From positions 3,228,001 to 3,292,000 of the forward strand of contig NZ_CP047095.1 in assembly GCF_009806575.1 (NCBI RefSeq): a stretch of DNA of 64,000 nucleotides, written 5' to 3'. The first letter of the stretch is position 1; each line of letters opens with the position of its first letter. The stretch is from Rossellomorea marisflavi (lineage in GTDB: Bacteria > Bacillota > Bacilli > Bacillales > Bacillaceae_B). Of this stretch, positions 1-9,543 are shown piece after piece. The notes beneath the pieces were generated by a model. It made no database searches. It worked only from the letters and a program-made list of their open reading frames with translations, and was not told the DNA's origin. A program made the translations under genes and the position numbers.

Positions 1-224
1 GCATTATATTTTGATACGAACTTTGACACAGCAAGCGGCACTCCGGCCGTCGCCACCGTCAAAAATATAGTGTAAGGAACATAGCCGTACTGATAAAGGG
101 AGGCCCCTTCTTCATGTCCCCTCAATAAACGATCGAACGGTATAACATAAAAAAGACCCAAAAACTTGGAAATAAAGGTCCCGAGCGTCAAAATAAACGT
201 TCCGCGAATTAGTTTTGATGACAT
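1..224 (-). CDS. ytgP: Lipid II flippase / polysaccharide transporter family protein (YtgP-like), N-terminal part
   Basis: Only the first 74 codons lie in the window; the gene runs off the left edge. The start is ATG at 222-224, preceded by GAGAGGGA as ribosome binding site. The protein begins MSSKLIRGTFILTLGTFISK and continues with GLFYVIPFDRLLRG and two hydrophobic segments, the typical start of the MOP-superfamily SpoVB/MurJ-type transporters. In B. subtilis the equivalent YtgP flips the cell wall precursor lipid II across the membrane and lies beside ytfP, as here, divergently. The assignment rests on this N-terminus plus gene order; the rest cannot be seen. Confidence 0.8.
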   Translation of the reverse strand, partial: MSSKLIRGTFILTLGTFISKFLGLFYVIPFDRLLRGHEEGASLYQYGYVPYTIFLTVATAGVPLAVSKFVSKYN

Positions 225-451
225 AGTATCCCTCTCAATTTACCTTGTTGCACTTATTCTCAAAAAAGAGACTTGGAATAAACACTCTAAAATTTACACA
301 CTATGAGTAGTTTACTACTGTATGAAACGAATGACAATTTTTTTCGGATGGTTGTTTTTCAAAACAAGCCCATTTAAAATAAAGAGAACCTTAATGGGTC
401 TTTTTCCATTCAAACAAACAATCTTAATCAGAATAGAAGTTGGTGTAATCA

Positions 452-1720
452 ATGAAAAAAACATATGATGTCATCGTCATCGGCGGGGGTCCCTCCGGTC
501 TGATGGCAAGTATCGCCGCTGCAGAAAAGGGTTCCCGGGTCCTCCTGATCGACAAGGGGACGAAGCTCGGCCGGAAGCTCGCCATTTCAGGCGGCGGGCG
601 ATGCAATGTAACGAACCGGCTCCCCGTGGACGAAATCATCAAGCATATCCCGGGGAACGGCCGCTTCCTCTACAGCGCGTTCTCTGAATTCAGCAATGAA
701 GATATCATTTCCTTCTTCGAGAATCTCGGGATCGCCCTTAAGGAGGAGGACCACGGCCGGATGTTCCCGGTTTCCAACCGTGCCATGGATGTCGTCGAAG
801 CCCTCCTCGATCAGATGAAAAGGCTCGACGTCCAGATCCGTACAAGTACGACCGTGGATGAGATCCTGTATGAAGACGGCGCAACCGTCGGCGTAAGACT
901 GAAGGACGGGGATGAACTCGGCGCTGCTGCCGTCGTCGTTGCCGTAGGCGGTAAATCCGTTCCCCATACCGGATCGACCGGGGACGGTTACCCGTGGGCA
1001 GAGAAGGCAGGCCATACCGTCACCGACCTCTTCCCGACGGAAGTCCCCCTCACTTCCGATGAACCCTTCGTCAAGCGCAAGGAGCTTCAGGGCCTATCCC
1101 TTCGCTCCGTCGCGCTCAGCGTATTGAATCCAAAAGGCAAAAAGATCATCACCCACCGCATGGATATGATCTTCACCCATCTCGGGGTCTCGGGTCCCGC
1201 CGTCCTCCGGTGCAGTCAGTATGTGGTCAAGGCGATGAAGAAATGGAACCTCACCCATGTCACCATGGAAGTGGATTCCTTCCCGGATGAGCACGAAGAA
1301 CAGCTGTTCCAGCGCCTCCACAAGCAGGTGAAGACCGATGGGAAAAAGTCGGCTAAAAACCTGTTCAAGGGCCTCGTGCCAGAGCGCTACCTTCATTTTC
1401 TAATGGAGAAGTCCGGGATCGACCTCGATGAGAAGGGTGATCACCTCGCAGTCGATCACCTCCGCCAATTCGCCCGGTTGCTGAAGCACTTCACATTCAC
1501 CGTGAACGGGACCCTATCCATCGATAAGGCCTTCGTCACAGGTGGTGGCGTGTCGATCAAGGAGATCGAACCGAAGACGATGGCATCCAAAAAGATGAAT
1601 GGACTCTTCTTCTGTGGAGAGGTGCTTGATATTCACGGCTATACCGGTGGGTATAATATCACCTCCGCACTCGTCACCGGCCGTCTAGCAGGGTCCAATG
1701 CAGCCCTTGCGCAGTCCTAA
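452..1720 (+). CDS. ytfP: NAD(P)/FAD-dependent oxidoreductase, HI0933/BaiN family (YtfP)
   Basis: A 422-residue flavoprotein of the HI0933-like family. The N-terminus holds the Rossmann dinucleotide motif [10 protein letters not shown] (about residues 8-17), followed by an acidic strand end and the family motif [16 protein letters not shown] around residues 40-55. The C-terminus carries [10 protein letters not shown] and [19 protein letters not shown], typical of FAD binding in this family. Length matches the family (about 400-420). It is cytosolic and its physiological substrate is not established. It is divergent from ytgP, and its stop lies directly before a dispersed repeat element. The ribosome binding site before the ATG is weak (AGTTGGTG), but no better in-frame start is seen. 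Confidence 0.9.
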   Translation: MKKTYDVIVIGGGPSGLMASIAAAEKGSRVLLIDKGTKLGRKLAISGGGRCNVTNRLPVDEIIKHIPGNGRFLYSAFSEFSNEDIISFFENLGIALKEEDHGRMFPVSNRAMDVVEALLDQMKRLDVQIRTSTTVDEILYEDGATVGVRLKDGDELGAAAVVVAVGGKSVPHTGSTGDGYPWAEKAGHTVTDLFPTEVPLTSDEPFVKRKELQGLSLRSVALSVLNPKGKKIITHRMDMIFTHLGVSGPAVLRCSQYVVKAMKKWNLTHVTMEVDSFPDEHEEQLFQRLHKQVKTDGKKSAKNLFKGLVPERYLHFLMEKSGIDLDEKGDHLAVDHLRQFARLLKHFTFTVNGTLSIDKAFVTGGGVSIKEIEPKTMASKKMNGLFFCGEVLDIHGYTGGYNITSALVTGRLAGSNAALAQS

Positions 1721-1729
1721 ATGAACTGC

Positions 1730-2034
1730 AAAGAGGTGGGCACAAAACGAAAAAGGTGCCATGTAATGACGAATACGATCAGTCTAGGTGCCTTATGCCG
1801 CTCATGATTTCCGTGCAAGACTTCGCTTTCCGCGGGTACTCCTCGGCAAGCCTGCGGGGTCTCACATCAGCTACTCTACCCGCAGGGTCTTCGTCTCGCA
1901 CTCCAATCAACCGCTGGAAACAATGAAATATAGATGAGCATGAATGACTACAATAACCCGAATGTATTTGCCTTTCCGCAAGCAAATACATTCGGGTTTT
2001 ACTATGATTGAAACACGTTTGTCCCAGCCTCTTC
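1730..2034 (+). repeat. Dispersed ~0.3 kb non-coding repeat, copy A
   Basis: Copy A of an element found five times in the window. It is bounded by imperfect terminal inverted repeats (AAGAGGTGGGCACAAAAC at the left, complement of GTTTGTCCCAGCCTCTT at the right). The anchor CTCATGATTTCCGTGCAAGA is at 1801-1820, and a GC-rich inverted core around CCGCGGG/CCCGCAGG follows. Near the right end, 1954-2000 forms a long hairpin (ACCCGAATGTATTTGC with its complement) followed by TTTT. It fills the space between convergent ytfP and cse60 and has no credible ORF. Confidence 0.85.
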
Positions 2035-2038
2035 TGTT

Positions 2039-2221
2039 TTATTTTTTGTAAATCACCATGGCAGAAAAGCAGTAGATCTGTTCTTCATCATCTTCCGGCA
2101 GGGCGGCTACATGGTATTTGATATCCACGATCTTCTTCTCATCCAGTTCCTTTAAAAATCCGTTCATATCCTGTTCCAGATCCTTTTCATGCTCATAATC
2201 GAACACTTTTACCTGTATCAC
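2039..2221 (-). CDS. cse60: Sporulation protein Cse60
   Basis: A 60-residue acidic protein if started at the GTG at 2219-2221 (IQVKVFDYEHEKDLEQ...EEQIYCFSAMVIYKK). I chose this start because GGGAG lies 8-9 bases upstream and because it gives exactly the small size of the Cse60 family; an in-frame upstream ATG at 2257 would add 12 residues without support. Cse60 is a mother-cell (sigma-E) sporulation protein in B. subtilis (yteV), also near ytfP, with unknown biochemical role. It converges on ytfP across repeat copy A. Identity is from motif recognition and synteny. Confidence 0.8.
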   Translation of the reverse strand: MIQVKVFDYEHEKDLEQDMNGFLKELDEKKIVDIKYHVAALPEDDEEQIYCFSAMVIYKK

Positions 2222-2323
2222 GTTCACCACTCCCGTTTTTGATACCAGTATGGACATTTTTCTTACTATTCAAACAAATGATCCCGAAAAAGAGGACGCC
2301 CGCATGGACGCCCTCTCAACAGC

Positions 2324-2644
2324 TTATTTTTTTGGTTCTGTCTTACCTGACCAGTCCAGCATGCCGCCTTCCATGTTGACGACCTTGTATCCTTGGTCCT
2401 GAAGGTAGTGAGCCACATTTCCGCTTCGATTACCGGAACGGCAGATCAGGAAATATTCCTTGTCTGTATCGAACTGATCGAGTGAATCAGGGATATCGCC
2501 CATCTTGATGTGTCGCGCGCCCGGGATCATGCCGCCGGCCACTTCTTCATCTTCCCGTACGTCGACGAGCTCAAGCGTTTCTCCGTTTTCGAGTTTCTTT
2601 TGAAGTTCATCTGTTGTAATGGTTTTGATTTCGTGCATCATCAT
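2324..2644 (-). CDS. Rhodanese-like domain protein (YtwF-like)
   Basis: A 106-residue single-domain rhodanese. The active-site loop reads FLICRSGNRSG with the catalytic cysteine at about residue 68, so it should be able to carry a persulfide sulfur. The N-terminal half has the usual ELVDVREDEEVAGGMIPGARHI strand-helix signature. It is a cytosolic sulfur-transfer protein; the acceptor is not evident. It lies downstream of leuS on the same strand with a 53-base gap. There are three possible consecutive ATG starts at 2644-2636, with GGAAG just upstream. Confidence 0.85.
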   Translation of the reverse strand: MMMHEIKTITTDELQKKLENGETLELVDVREDEEVAGGMIPGARHIKMGDIPDSLDQFDTDKEYFLICRSGNRSGNVAHYLQDQGYKVVNMEGGMLDWSGKTEPKK

Positions 2645-2697
2645 CTTCCTTTCACGGTTCGTACCATGATTATAGCAAAGCTGCTGCCGGAAACAAA

Positions 2698-5112
2698 TTA
2701 GTTCGCTACGATGTTGACGAGCTTACCTGGCACGGCGATGACCTTACGGACCGTTTTCCCTTCGATCTGGGCTTTGATTTCCTCATGATCCTTCGCCAGC
2801 TGTTCAAGGTCTTCCTTGTTCATGTCTGTCGGGATCATCACTTTTGCCCGGACCTTTCCGTTCACTTGGAGGACGATTTCCACTTCATTGTCGATGAGTT
2901 TCGACTTATCGAACGTCGGCCATGCTTCATAGGAAATGGTCTCCTCATGCCCAAGCTTGCTCCAAAGCTCTTCCGCCATATGAGGAGCGATCGGAGACAG
3001 GAGTTTAACGAATCCTTCGACGTATTCCCTTGGAAGTTCATCGGCTTTGTATGCATCGTTGATGAAGACCATGAGCTGAGAGATACCCGTGTTGAAGCGG
3101 AGGCCTTCATAATCCTCAGTCACTTTTTTAACGGTTTGATGATACGTTTTGTCGAGTTTCTCATTCGGACGGCCCGTGACCTTTCCGCTGAGCTTCCCGT
3201 CTTCTTCAACAAGGAGACGCCATACGCGGTCGAGGAAGCGACGCGCCCCGTCAAGACCGTTTGTGCTCCATGCGACAGACGCTTCGAGCGGCCCCATGAA
3301 CATTTCGTACAAACGGAGCGTGTCTGCCCCGTGTGACTCGACGATTTGATCCGGGTTGACGACATTGCCTTTGGATTTACTCATTTTCTCGTTGTTTTCC
3401 CCAAGGATCATCCCTTGGTTGAACAGTTTCTGGAACGGCTCCTTCGTCGGCACCACACCGATATCGTAAAGGAATTTATGCCAGAACCTTGCGTATAGAA
3501 GGTGAAGGACTGCATGCTCGGCGCCTCCGATATACGTATCGACCGGCAACCACTCCTTCATCTTTTCGGCATCTGCAAGGGCTTCTTTGTTGTGCGGATC
3601 GATGTAGCGGAGGAAGTACCAGCAGCTTCCCGCCCATTGCGGCATCGTATTCGTTTCACGTCGGCCCTTCTTACCTGTTTCGGGATCCGTGACGTTCACC
3701 CAGTCGCTGATGTTGGCAAGAGGCGACTCACCTGTGCCTGAAGGCTTGATTTCCGTCGTCTTCGGAAGGATCAGAGGCAACTCGCTTTCAGGTACTCCTG
3801 TAGCGGTGCCATCTTCCCAGTGGATGATCGGAATCGGTTCACCCCAATAACGTTGACGGCTGAACAGCCAGTCGCGGAGGCGATAGGTCACTTTTTTCGT
3901 TCCGATATTCTTCTCTTCAAGCCACGCAATTGCCTTCGTGATGGCTTCTTCTTTCCCCATTCCATCGAGGAACTCAGAGTTGACATGATCTCCATCACCT
4001 GTGTAGGCTTCCTTGTCGACATCACCGCCTGAGACGACTTCGATGATCGGAAGTCCGAATTCTTTTGCGAACTCATAATCCCGTTCATCATGTGCAGGTA
4101 CCGCCATGATGGCTCCTGAACCGTAGCTCATGAGAACATAATCGGCGATCCAGATCGGCATTTGCTTGCCATTTGCCGGATTGATGGCGTAGGCACCGGT
4201 GAACACACCTGTTTTTTCTTTGGCAAGATCCGTACGCTCAAGGTCGCTCTTCGCTTTCACTTTGTCGAGATACGCCTCTACCTTCTCTTTTTGCTCCCCT
4301 GTCGTGATTTTCTCTACAAGGGGATGCTCAGGTGCAAGGACTGCATAAGTTGCGCCGAAGATCGTATCGGGACGGGTAGTGAATACGTCGAACGATTCGT
4401 CGTGGCCATCGATGTTGAAGACAACCTCCGCGCCTTCGGAACGTCCGATCCAGTTGCGCTGCATATCCTTGATGCTCTCCGGCCAGTCCACATCGTCCAG
4501 GTCTTCGAGAAGACGATCGGCATAGGCTGTGATTTTAAGGATCCACTGCCTCATCGGACGGCGCTCGACCGGGTGGCCGCCGCGTTCGCTCTTCCCGTCG
4601 ATGACCTCTTCATTGGCAAGGACCGTACCAAGAGCAGGGCACCAGTTCACCGCTACTTCATCCACGTATGCCAGACCTTTTTCATACAGCTTCAGGAAGA
4701 TCCACTGCGTCCATTTATAATAATCAGGATCCGTAGTATTCACTTCCCGGTCCCAGTCATAAGAGAACCCGAGGGATTTGATCTGTCTGCGGAAGTTGTT
4801 GATGTTCTGCTCCGTGAAGACAGCAGGATCATTCCCCGTATCCAGTGCGTATTGTTCTGCCGGCAGGCCGAATGCGTCCCAGCCCATCGGATGGAGGACA
4901 TTGTAGCCCTGCATGCGCTTCATCCTTGAGAGGATATCCGTGGCCGTGAAGCCTTCTGGATGCCCTACATGCAGCCCGGCTCCTGACGGATATGGGAACA
5001 TATCAAGGGCATAGAATTTTTTCTTCCCAGGGTCTTCCGTCGTTTTGAATGTCTTGTTTTCTTCCCAGTGTTTCTGCCATTTCGTCTCGACTTGCTTATG
5101 ATTAAAACTCAT
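2698..5112 (-). CDS. leuS: Leucyl-tRNA synthetase
   Basis: An 804-residue class I aminoacyl-tRNA synthetase that charges tRNA-Leu in the cytosol. The HIGH-type signature is HVGH (about residues 48-51, in [15 protein letters not shown]) and the KMSKS signature is EKMSKSKGN near residue 576. An editing (CP1) domain lies between them, with the T-rich [12 protein letters not shown] motif. The C-terminal anticodon-binding and LeuRS-specific domains are complete (ending VNGKVRAK...GKLVNIVAN). Length agrees with Bacillus LeuRS. The start follows AAGGAGGTCTCACG. Expression is expected to depend on uncharged tRNA-Leu through the T-box leader immediately upstream. Confidence 0.97.
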   Translation of the reverse strand: MSFNHKQVETKWQKHWEENKTFKTTEDPGKKKFYALDMFPYPSGAGLHVGHPEGFTATDILSRMKRMQGYNVLHPMGWDAFGLPAEQYALDTGNDPAVFTEQNINNFRRQIKSLGFSYDWDREVNTTDPDYYKWTQWIFLKLYEKGLAYVDEVAVNWCPALGTVLANEEVIDGKSERGGHPVERRPMRQWILKITAYADRLLEDLDDVDWPESIKDMQRNWIGRSEGAEVVFNIDGHDESFDVFTTRPDTIFGATYAVLAPEHPLVEKITTGEQKEKVEAYLDKVKAKSDLERTDLAKEKTGVFTGAYAINPANGKQMPIWIADYVLMSYGSGAIMAVPAHDERDYEFAKEFGLPIIEVVSGGDVDKEAYTGDGDHVNSEFLDGMGKEEAITKAIAWLEEKNIGTKKVTYRLRDWLFSRQRYWGEPIPIIHWEDGTATGVPESELPLILPKTTEIKPSGTGESPLANISDWVNVTDPETGKKGRRETNTMPQWAGSCWYFLRYIDPHNKEALADAEKMKEWLPVDTYIGGAEHAVLHLLYARFWHKFLYDIGVVPTKEPFQKLFNQGMILGENNEKMSKSKGNVVNPDQIVESHGADTLRLYEMFMGPLEASVAWSTNGLDGARRFLDRVWRLLVEEDGKLSGKVTGRPNEKLDKTYHQTVKKVTEDYEGLRFNTGISQLMVFINDAYKADELPREYVEGFVKLLSPIAPHMAEELWSKLGHEETISYEAWPTFDKSKLIDNEVEIVLQVNGKVRAKVMIPTDMNKEDLEQLAKDHEEIKAQIEGKTVRKVIAVPGKLVNIVAN

Positions 5113-5169
5113 CGTGAGACCTCCTTAGTGGTTTTACTTTCTTCGATAGCTGGAGATCGGGGCCATTGC

Positions 5170-5436
5170 CTTGAAATACAAAAAACTCCCGCCCCAAATA
5201 AGATATTTGGGACGAGAGTTTGGTTTATACTCCCGCGGTACCACCCACATTAGTGTACGCGCACTCAGCTTCATTCAACCATAACGCGGCAAACGGCAGA
5301 TCCTACTCCATTCAGATCTGCGACTCAACAGGCGAGTTCATGAGGTCTTCCGATTGACTTTCACCAGCCGTCAACTCTCTGCTCCGGGACTCATCATTAC
5401 TACTCCTGATCAACGTCTCATATAGTACTATCATAT
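5170..5436 (-). promoter_or_regulatory. T-box leader of leuS (Leu specifier)
   Basis: On the minus strand the conserved T-box antiterminator sequence GGTGGTACCGCGGGAG is present at 5230-5245, followed by a terminator hairpin (5170-5220) built from ACTCTCGTCCCAAAT and its complement with a U-run. Upstream are the stem I elements (AGTAATGATGAG, AGAGAGTTGACGGCTGG). The specifier region reads GAACTCGCC, giving CUC (leucine) at about 5334-5336, which fits the downstream leuS. A possible promoter on the minus strand is TTGACT (5451-5456) with TATGAT (5430-5435), spacing only 15. Confidence 0.93.
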
Positions 5437-5509
5437 ATATGGTCTATTTTAGTCAATTGTATACCTTCACGCAAGCCCTTTTTATTCTTGGGGTCCAAAT
5501 GACGAGAAA

Positions 5510-5546
5510 AGCGGCGTTCACCCGGTGTGCCAGGTGAACGCCGCTT
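5510..5546 (-). terminator. Rho-independent terminator after 3-hydroxybutyrate dehydrogenase
   Basis: Inverted repeat GCGGCGTTCACC / GGTGAACGCCGC with A/T-rich flanks, directly after the dehydrogenase stop codon at 5555. Confidence 0.8.
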
Positions 5547-5554
5547 TCAACCTT

Positions 5555-6331
5555 CTATTGGACGGTGTAGCCCCCATCGAGTACGACCGATTGACCGGTC
5601 ACGCCCTTTGCCGCGTCACTGCAGAGGAATAGCGTGTAATCCGCAATTTCCTTCACATCGAGAAGCCGCTTCTGAGGAACAAGGGGATAGATCACTTCTT
5701 CCACGACCTTATCGAGCTCCACTCCCCTTGTGGACGCAAGGTCTGCGAGCTGATTCCGGACGAGGGGGGTATCGACATACCCCGGGCATACGGAGTTGAC
5801 CGTGATCCCCTGATCTGCTGTTTCAAGTGCAGCAACCTTCGTCAAACCGATGACGCCGTGCTTCGCCGAATTATACGCAGCCTTACCGGAAAAGCCGATG
5901 AGGCCATTGATGGAAGCCATATTGATGATCCGCCCCCACTGCTGATGCCTCATATGGGGCAATACCGCCTTGATGGCCATGAAGGGTGCGGTGAGCATCA
6001 CTTTGATGAGCAGCTCAAACTTTTCGGTCGGGAATTCCTCGATATGGGCAACATGCTGGAGCCCTGCATTATTGATCAGTACATCGACCCGGCCGTATGC
6101 CTCCACCGTCCTGTCTACTGCTCCGCGGATATCCTCTTCGGACGTCACGTCGCATTTGATGCCTTTAGCCTCGAAGCCCTCTTTCCTGAGGGAGCTTGCA
6201 GCTTCTTCCACTTTCTTTTCATCAAGATCGGTCAGGACGACCTTCGCTCCCTTGACCGCGAACTCCCTGCCGATCTCATACCCGATTCCTTGTGCAGCTC
6301 CTGTGATGAATACGACTTTATTTTCTACCAT
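5555..6331 (-). CDS. 3-hydroxybutyrate dehydrogenase (SDR family)
   Basis: A 258-residue classical short-chain dehydrogenase. The NAD-binding motif TGAAQGIG is at residues 10-17, NNAG at about 87-90, and the catalytic Ser-Tyr-Lys are about S140, Y153 and K157 (NMAS, AAYNSAKHG). The C-terminal VCPGYVDTPLVRNQ and GQSVVLDGGY are typical of D-3-hydroxybutyrate dehydrogenases, which interconvert 3-hydroxybutyrate and acetoacetate. It follows a GntP-type permease gene by 15 bases, so the two probably share the sigma-54 promoter at about 7760. B. subtilis YxjF with YxjC is the comparable pairing. The exact substrate is inferred from family and context. Confidence 0.88.
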   Translation of the reverse strand: MVENKVVFITGAAQGIGYEIGREFAVKGAKVVLTDLDEKKVEEAASSLRKEGFEAKGIKCDVTSEEDIRGAVDRTVEAYGRVDVLINNAGLQHVAHIEEFPTEKFELLIKVMLTAPFMAIKAVLPHMRHQQWGRIINMASINGLIGFSGKAAYNSAKHGVIGLTKVAALETADQGITVNSVCPGYVDTPLVRNQLADLASTRGVELDKVVEEVIYPLVPQKRLLDVKEIADYTLFLCSDAAKGVTGQSVVLDGGYTVQ

Positions 6332-6346
6332 GATGAAACTCCTTTC

Positions 6347-7668
6347 TTAGATACCGAAACCTAGAGAGAATAGAACGATGGCGATGATGACGCCAATGAG
6401 CGGAACGATGACCGTCAATGCTCCTACGGCCCCATAAGCGGCCTCATGGGTCTCATTACAGATGGAGCGGATGGTCGTGACGACATATCCATTGTGGGGG
6501 AGAGAATCCAATGCCCCTGATGATATCGATACGACCCTGTGCAGTGCTTCCGGATTCACGCCCATATCCATGTAGTGAGGCGCGAGCAGCGGCAATGCGA
6601 TCGCCTGACCCCCGAGGATGATCCGGTCATACCCGCAATGACGCTGACGGCGATGGCTCCCCCGATCAACGGAGATCCCGGAATGCTCGTCATGGCCGTC
6701 ACAGCTGTTTCAAATGCAGGGACCGCTTTGGCGACCCCGCCGAAACCTACGACGGCAGCCGTGTTCCCGATCGCGATCAGTGCACCGACGGTTCCTTCGG
6801 ATACCGCACCCCAGAAGCCTTTGAAGTACTTCCTGTTCAGAAGATACGTTGTGATGACCCCACCAAGAAGGGCAATGATGAGCGCCGATTGCTTCAGCGA
6901 ATCATGGAAGGCAAAGGATAGTCCAAGTACGACAAGGAGCGGGATCAGACCCATGATCGGATTCGGCAGTGGTCGACCTTCATCAATGATTGGATCTTCT
7001 TTTCTTGCTTCAAAACGCTCTCCTTTGGCCAGTGCTTTCTTGATCATGCGTTTCAACCACCAGTAGCCGAATGTGGCCATGAAGACCGCGACGATGATAC
7101 TGACTTCCCATCCGGCATAAGGAGTTGTTCCAAGATATTCAATCGGAATCCAGTTCTGTATTTCCGGTGATCCGGCAGACGTCATCGTGAAGGTGACAGA
7201 CCCGAGGGCCAAGGCAGCCGGGATGAAGCGCCTTGGAAGATCTGCCTGTTTGAACAGACTGAGGGCCATAGGATAGACAGAGAAAGCGACGACGAACAGG
7301 CTGACTCCGCCATACGTCAAGATCGCACAGGATGCCACGACGGCAAGCACTGCATACTTCATCCCCATCTTATCAACGACAAAGCGGGATACGCTATCGG
7401 CCGCCCCGCTGTCTTCCATTACCTTACCGAATACCGATCCGAGGAGGAACATGAGATACCAAGCAGCTACGAATCCAGTGAATCCACCCATATAATTTGT
7501 AACAAGATCGGCTTCTCCTTCCGCAGCAAGCTGCGGGAAAAGAGGCATTCCGCTCAATACAGCCACAAACAAGGCGGCCACTGGACCGACAACCAGGATA
7601 TTCATGCCTTTCATCGTTAAATAGATTAATAGTAAGAGTCCTCCAATAAGGCCGATCATACTTAACAT
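6347..7668 (-). pseudogene. GntP-family permease with a one-base frameshift
   Basis: The reading frame from ATG 7668 (after AAAGGGGAGTAACA) encodes a multi-spanning GntP-family transporter (MLSMIGLIGGLLLLIYLTMKG...) up to GMTGSSSG at about 6610, then goes out of frame. The remaining C-terminus (PLLAPHYMDMGVNPEALHRV...SLPHNGYVVTTI) continues in another frame to the stop at 6347. One extra G in the G5 run at 6609-6613 would restore a 440-residue protein reading SSSGGQAIALPLLAPHY, typical for the family. It probably imports 3-hydroxybutyrate or a related acid, since it sits between its dehydrogenase and a sigma-54 activator. It could be a real mutation, phase variation at a homopolymer, or a sequencing error. 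Confidence 0.85.
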
Positions 7669-7751
7669 TGTTACTCCCCTTTGTATTTGTAATCGTTTAC
7701 ATATTTTCGCACCCATAAAACGGGTTTTGTTCCCCTTTCACATAATGTACT

Positions 7752-7769
7752 CGCAAGGAACGTGCCAAG
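7752..7769 (-). promoter_or_regulatory. Sigma-54 (SigL) promoter of the permease-dehydrogenase operon
   Basis: The minus strand reads TTGGCACGTTCCTTGCG, which matches the -24/-12 consensus TGGCAC-N5-TTGC with correct GG and GC spacing. It lies about 85 bases upstream of the permease start and just downstream of a gene for a sigma-54 activator. Confidence 0.9.
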
Positions 7770-7920
7770 TTTTTTATTATTCGGAAAATTAGTGTGAATT
7801 TCTTGACCGTACGGCGTTTCCCTTCCCTTTCTTGTCACGTTTTAGACCCATTTTTGGAAAAAAACTAAAAATATGGATTCACCTCATCTCCCCGTCGTAC
7901 CCTATTAACCTGAAAAATCC

Positions 7921-8025
7921 GTCCGGAATTCCGGACAGATTCTTCCCCATGCTTTTTTCGCACACACAAACCTACCACTTTCATCCTATTTCCGGATTTC
8001 CGGACACATGTCCGATATTCCGGAA
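7921..8025. promoter_or_regulatory. Three palindromic upstream activator sites (TCCGGA-type)
   Basis: Three related inverted repeats: GTCCGGAATTCCGGAC (7921-7936, perfect palindrome), TTCCGGATTTCCGGAC (7990-8005) and GTCCGATATTCCGGAA (8010-8025). The last two are centred 20 bases apart (about two helical turns) and the first is 69 bases closer to the promoter. They lie about 150-270 bases upstream of the sigma-54 promoter, the usual place for enhancer sites, and are best explained as binding sites of the activator encoded next door. Apart from these and the promoter, 7669-8032 holds no gene. Confidence 0.8.
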
Positions 8026-8032
8026 ATCCTTT

Positions 8033-9391
8033 TCATTGAATCTGATATTTGTTCAATTTTTCGTACAGGCTCGATTTTCCTACCCCCAGTACCTGTGCCG
8101 CTTTCCGTTTGTCGGGATAGGTCCGGATCGTTTCTTCCAATATGGCTCGTTCCGTTTCTTCCATCATTTCTTTCAATGACTTCGACCCTGTTTTATATAA
8201 ATTCCCCACCTTTAAATAAGAGGGGAGTGCGTTGATCTTGATCTTGGTCCCGGACGTCAGATACGTAGCGGCGTGAATCACATTTTCCAGCTCCCTCAAG
8301 TTCCCCGGCCAGCTGTGTGATGTGAAGATCTCAAGCACATCATCTGTAAATCCGCTGATCCGTTTCCCTGAGGATTTGGTCGATTTCTCCAAGAAGAAGG
8401 AGGCAAGCCTTGAAAGATCTCCCTTCCTTTCCCTTAGGGATGGAAGTTGAAAAGGGATGACATTGATCCTGTAATACAAGTCGCTGCGGAAACGCTTTTC
8501 TTCCATCAGCGTTTCAAGCGGCCGGTTCGTGGCGGCGATGATCCGGACGTCCACTTGCTGGATCTTTGTCGAACCGACCGCCTCCACCTCCCCTTCCTGA
8601 AGGGCCCTGAGTAACTTCGCCTGCATATTCAAAGGCATATCGCCGATTTCATCGAGGAAGAGCGTCCCTTTGTGTGCAAGCTGGAACTTCCCCTTCTTGC
8701 CCCCTTTTTTTGCTCCTGTGAATGCCCCTTCTTCATATCCGAACAGCTCCGATTCCAGGAGATGCTCAGGTATGGCCGCGCAGTTGACCTTGATGAATGG
8801 CTGCGAGCTCCGTTCACTCAGCTGATGGATACTGTGGGCAAAAAGCTCTTTCCCCGTTCCGCTCTCCCCCCTGATCAAAATGGAAATATCACTCGGGGCG
8901 ATCATTTGGACCTTTTCTTTCAATTCGAGCATCACTTCGGAATCACCGATGATATCGTTCAGGTTATAACGCACCCCGCTGTTGATATCCTGGATATAGC
9001 TCTGGATCTTTGACATCATGTTCTTCACATGGGAACTCATCTGCATCCATTCACTCGTATCCCGGAAGATGACCGAGCCGAAAGCCCCGATCACCTGACC
9101 GTCCACCACGATGGGGATCCGGTTGGCAATCATGTAGTTCCCCCGGATATATTGAAGGTCGGCCACCTCTTCTTTGCCGCTGGCCGCTACGATATGCATG
9201 CGTGTGTTTTCAATGATTTCCGTGACATGACTGCCGACTGCCCTTTCCCTTTCCACCTCGAGGAATTGGCAGTAGCTGTCGTTCATATAGATGATCGTCC
9301 CCCCCTCATCCACGACGACAAGCCATTCAAACGCGTTCTCCAGAATAATCTCGATCATCTCAACCGATACAGACTTCAGTAACGAACTCAT
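8033..9391 (-). CDS. Sigma-54-dependent transcriptional activator (PAS - AAA+ - Fis HTH)
   Basis: A 452-residue enhancer-binding protein. Residues about 10-115 form a PAS-like sensor (WLVVVDEGGTIIYMNDSYCQFL). The AAA+ domain has Walker A GESGTGKE (175-182), the sigma-54 contact loop GAFTGA (222-227), Walker B LFLDEIGDMP, and the arginine-finger region FRSDLYYRI. The C-terminal Fis-type helix-turn-helix is KRKAAQVLGVGKSSLYEKL. There is no response-regulator receiver domain, so it probably senses a small molecule directly, perhaps 3-hydroxybutyrate or acetoacetate. It is codirectional with the permease and dehydrogenase genes, with a sigma-54 promoter and palindromic sites lying between. Confidence 0.93.
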   Translation of the reverse strand: MSSLLKSVSVEMIEIILENAFEWLVVVDEGGTIIYMNDSYCQFLEVERERAVGSHVTEIIENTRMHIVAASGKEEVADLQYIRGNYMIANRIPIVVDGQVIGAFGSVIFRDTSEWMQMSSHVKNMMSKIQSYIQDINSGVRYNLNDIIGDSEVMLELKEKVQMIAPSDISILIRGESGTGKELFAHSIHQLSERSSQPFIKVNCAAIPEHLLESELFGYEEGAFTGAKKGGKKGKFQLAHKGTLFLDEIGDMPLNMQAKLLRALQEGEVEAVGSTKIQQVDVRIIAATNRPLETLMEEKRFRSDLYYRINVIPFQLPSLRERKGDLSRLASFFLEKSTKSSGKRISGFTDDVLEIFTSHSWPGNLRELENVIHAATYLTSGTKIKINALPSYLKVGNLYKTGSKSLKEMMEETERAILEETIRTYPDKRKAAQVLGVGKSSLYEKLNKYQIQ

Positions 9392-9543
9392 TGACCCTTC
9401 CCCAAACCCGAAATTTTCAGATAACTATATCCTAGCATACCATTTACAGACTCAAGGGAAAATAATCCTCACCACTTTTTGGAAAACGGTTTAAAGGCTT
9501 GATACGGAGGGAATCTCCTTAACAACGAATGGAGGAATGAAGG

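Noticed and set aside
1730..2034. CRISPR-like or insertion-sequence explanation for the five repeats
   Set aside because: Copies are dispersed singly, about 0.25-0.3 kb, without spacers or a transposase frame; a non-coding dispersed element fits better.
4162..4929. 255-codon plus-strand frame
   Set aside because: Antisense to leuS; no ribosome binding site or motif.
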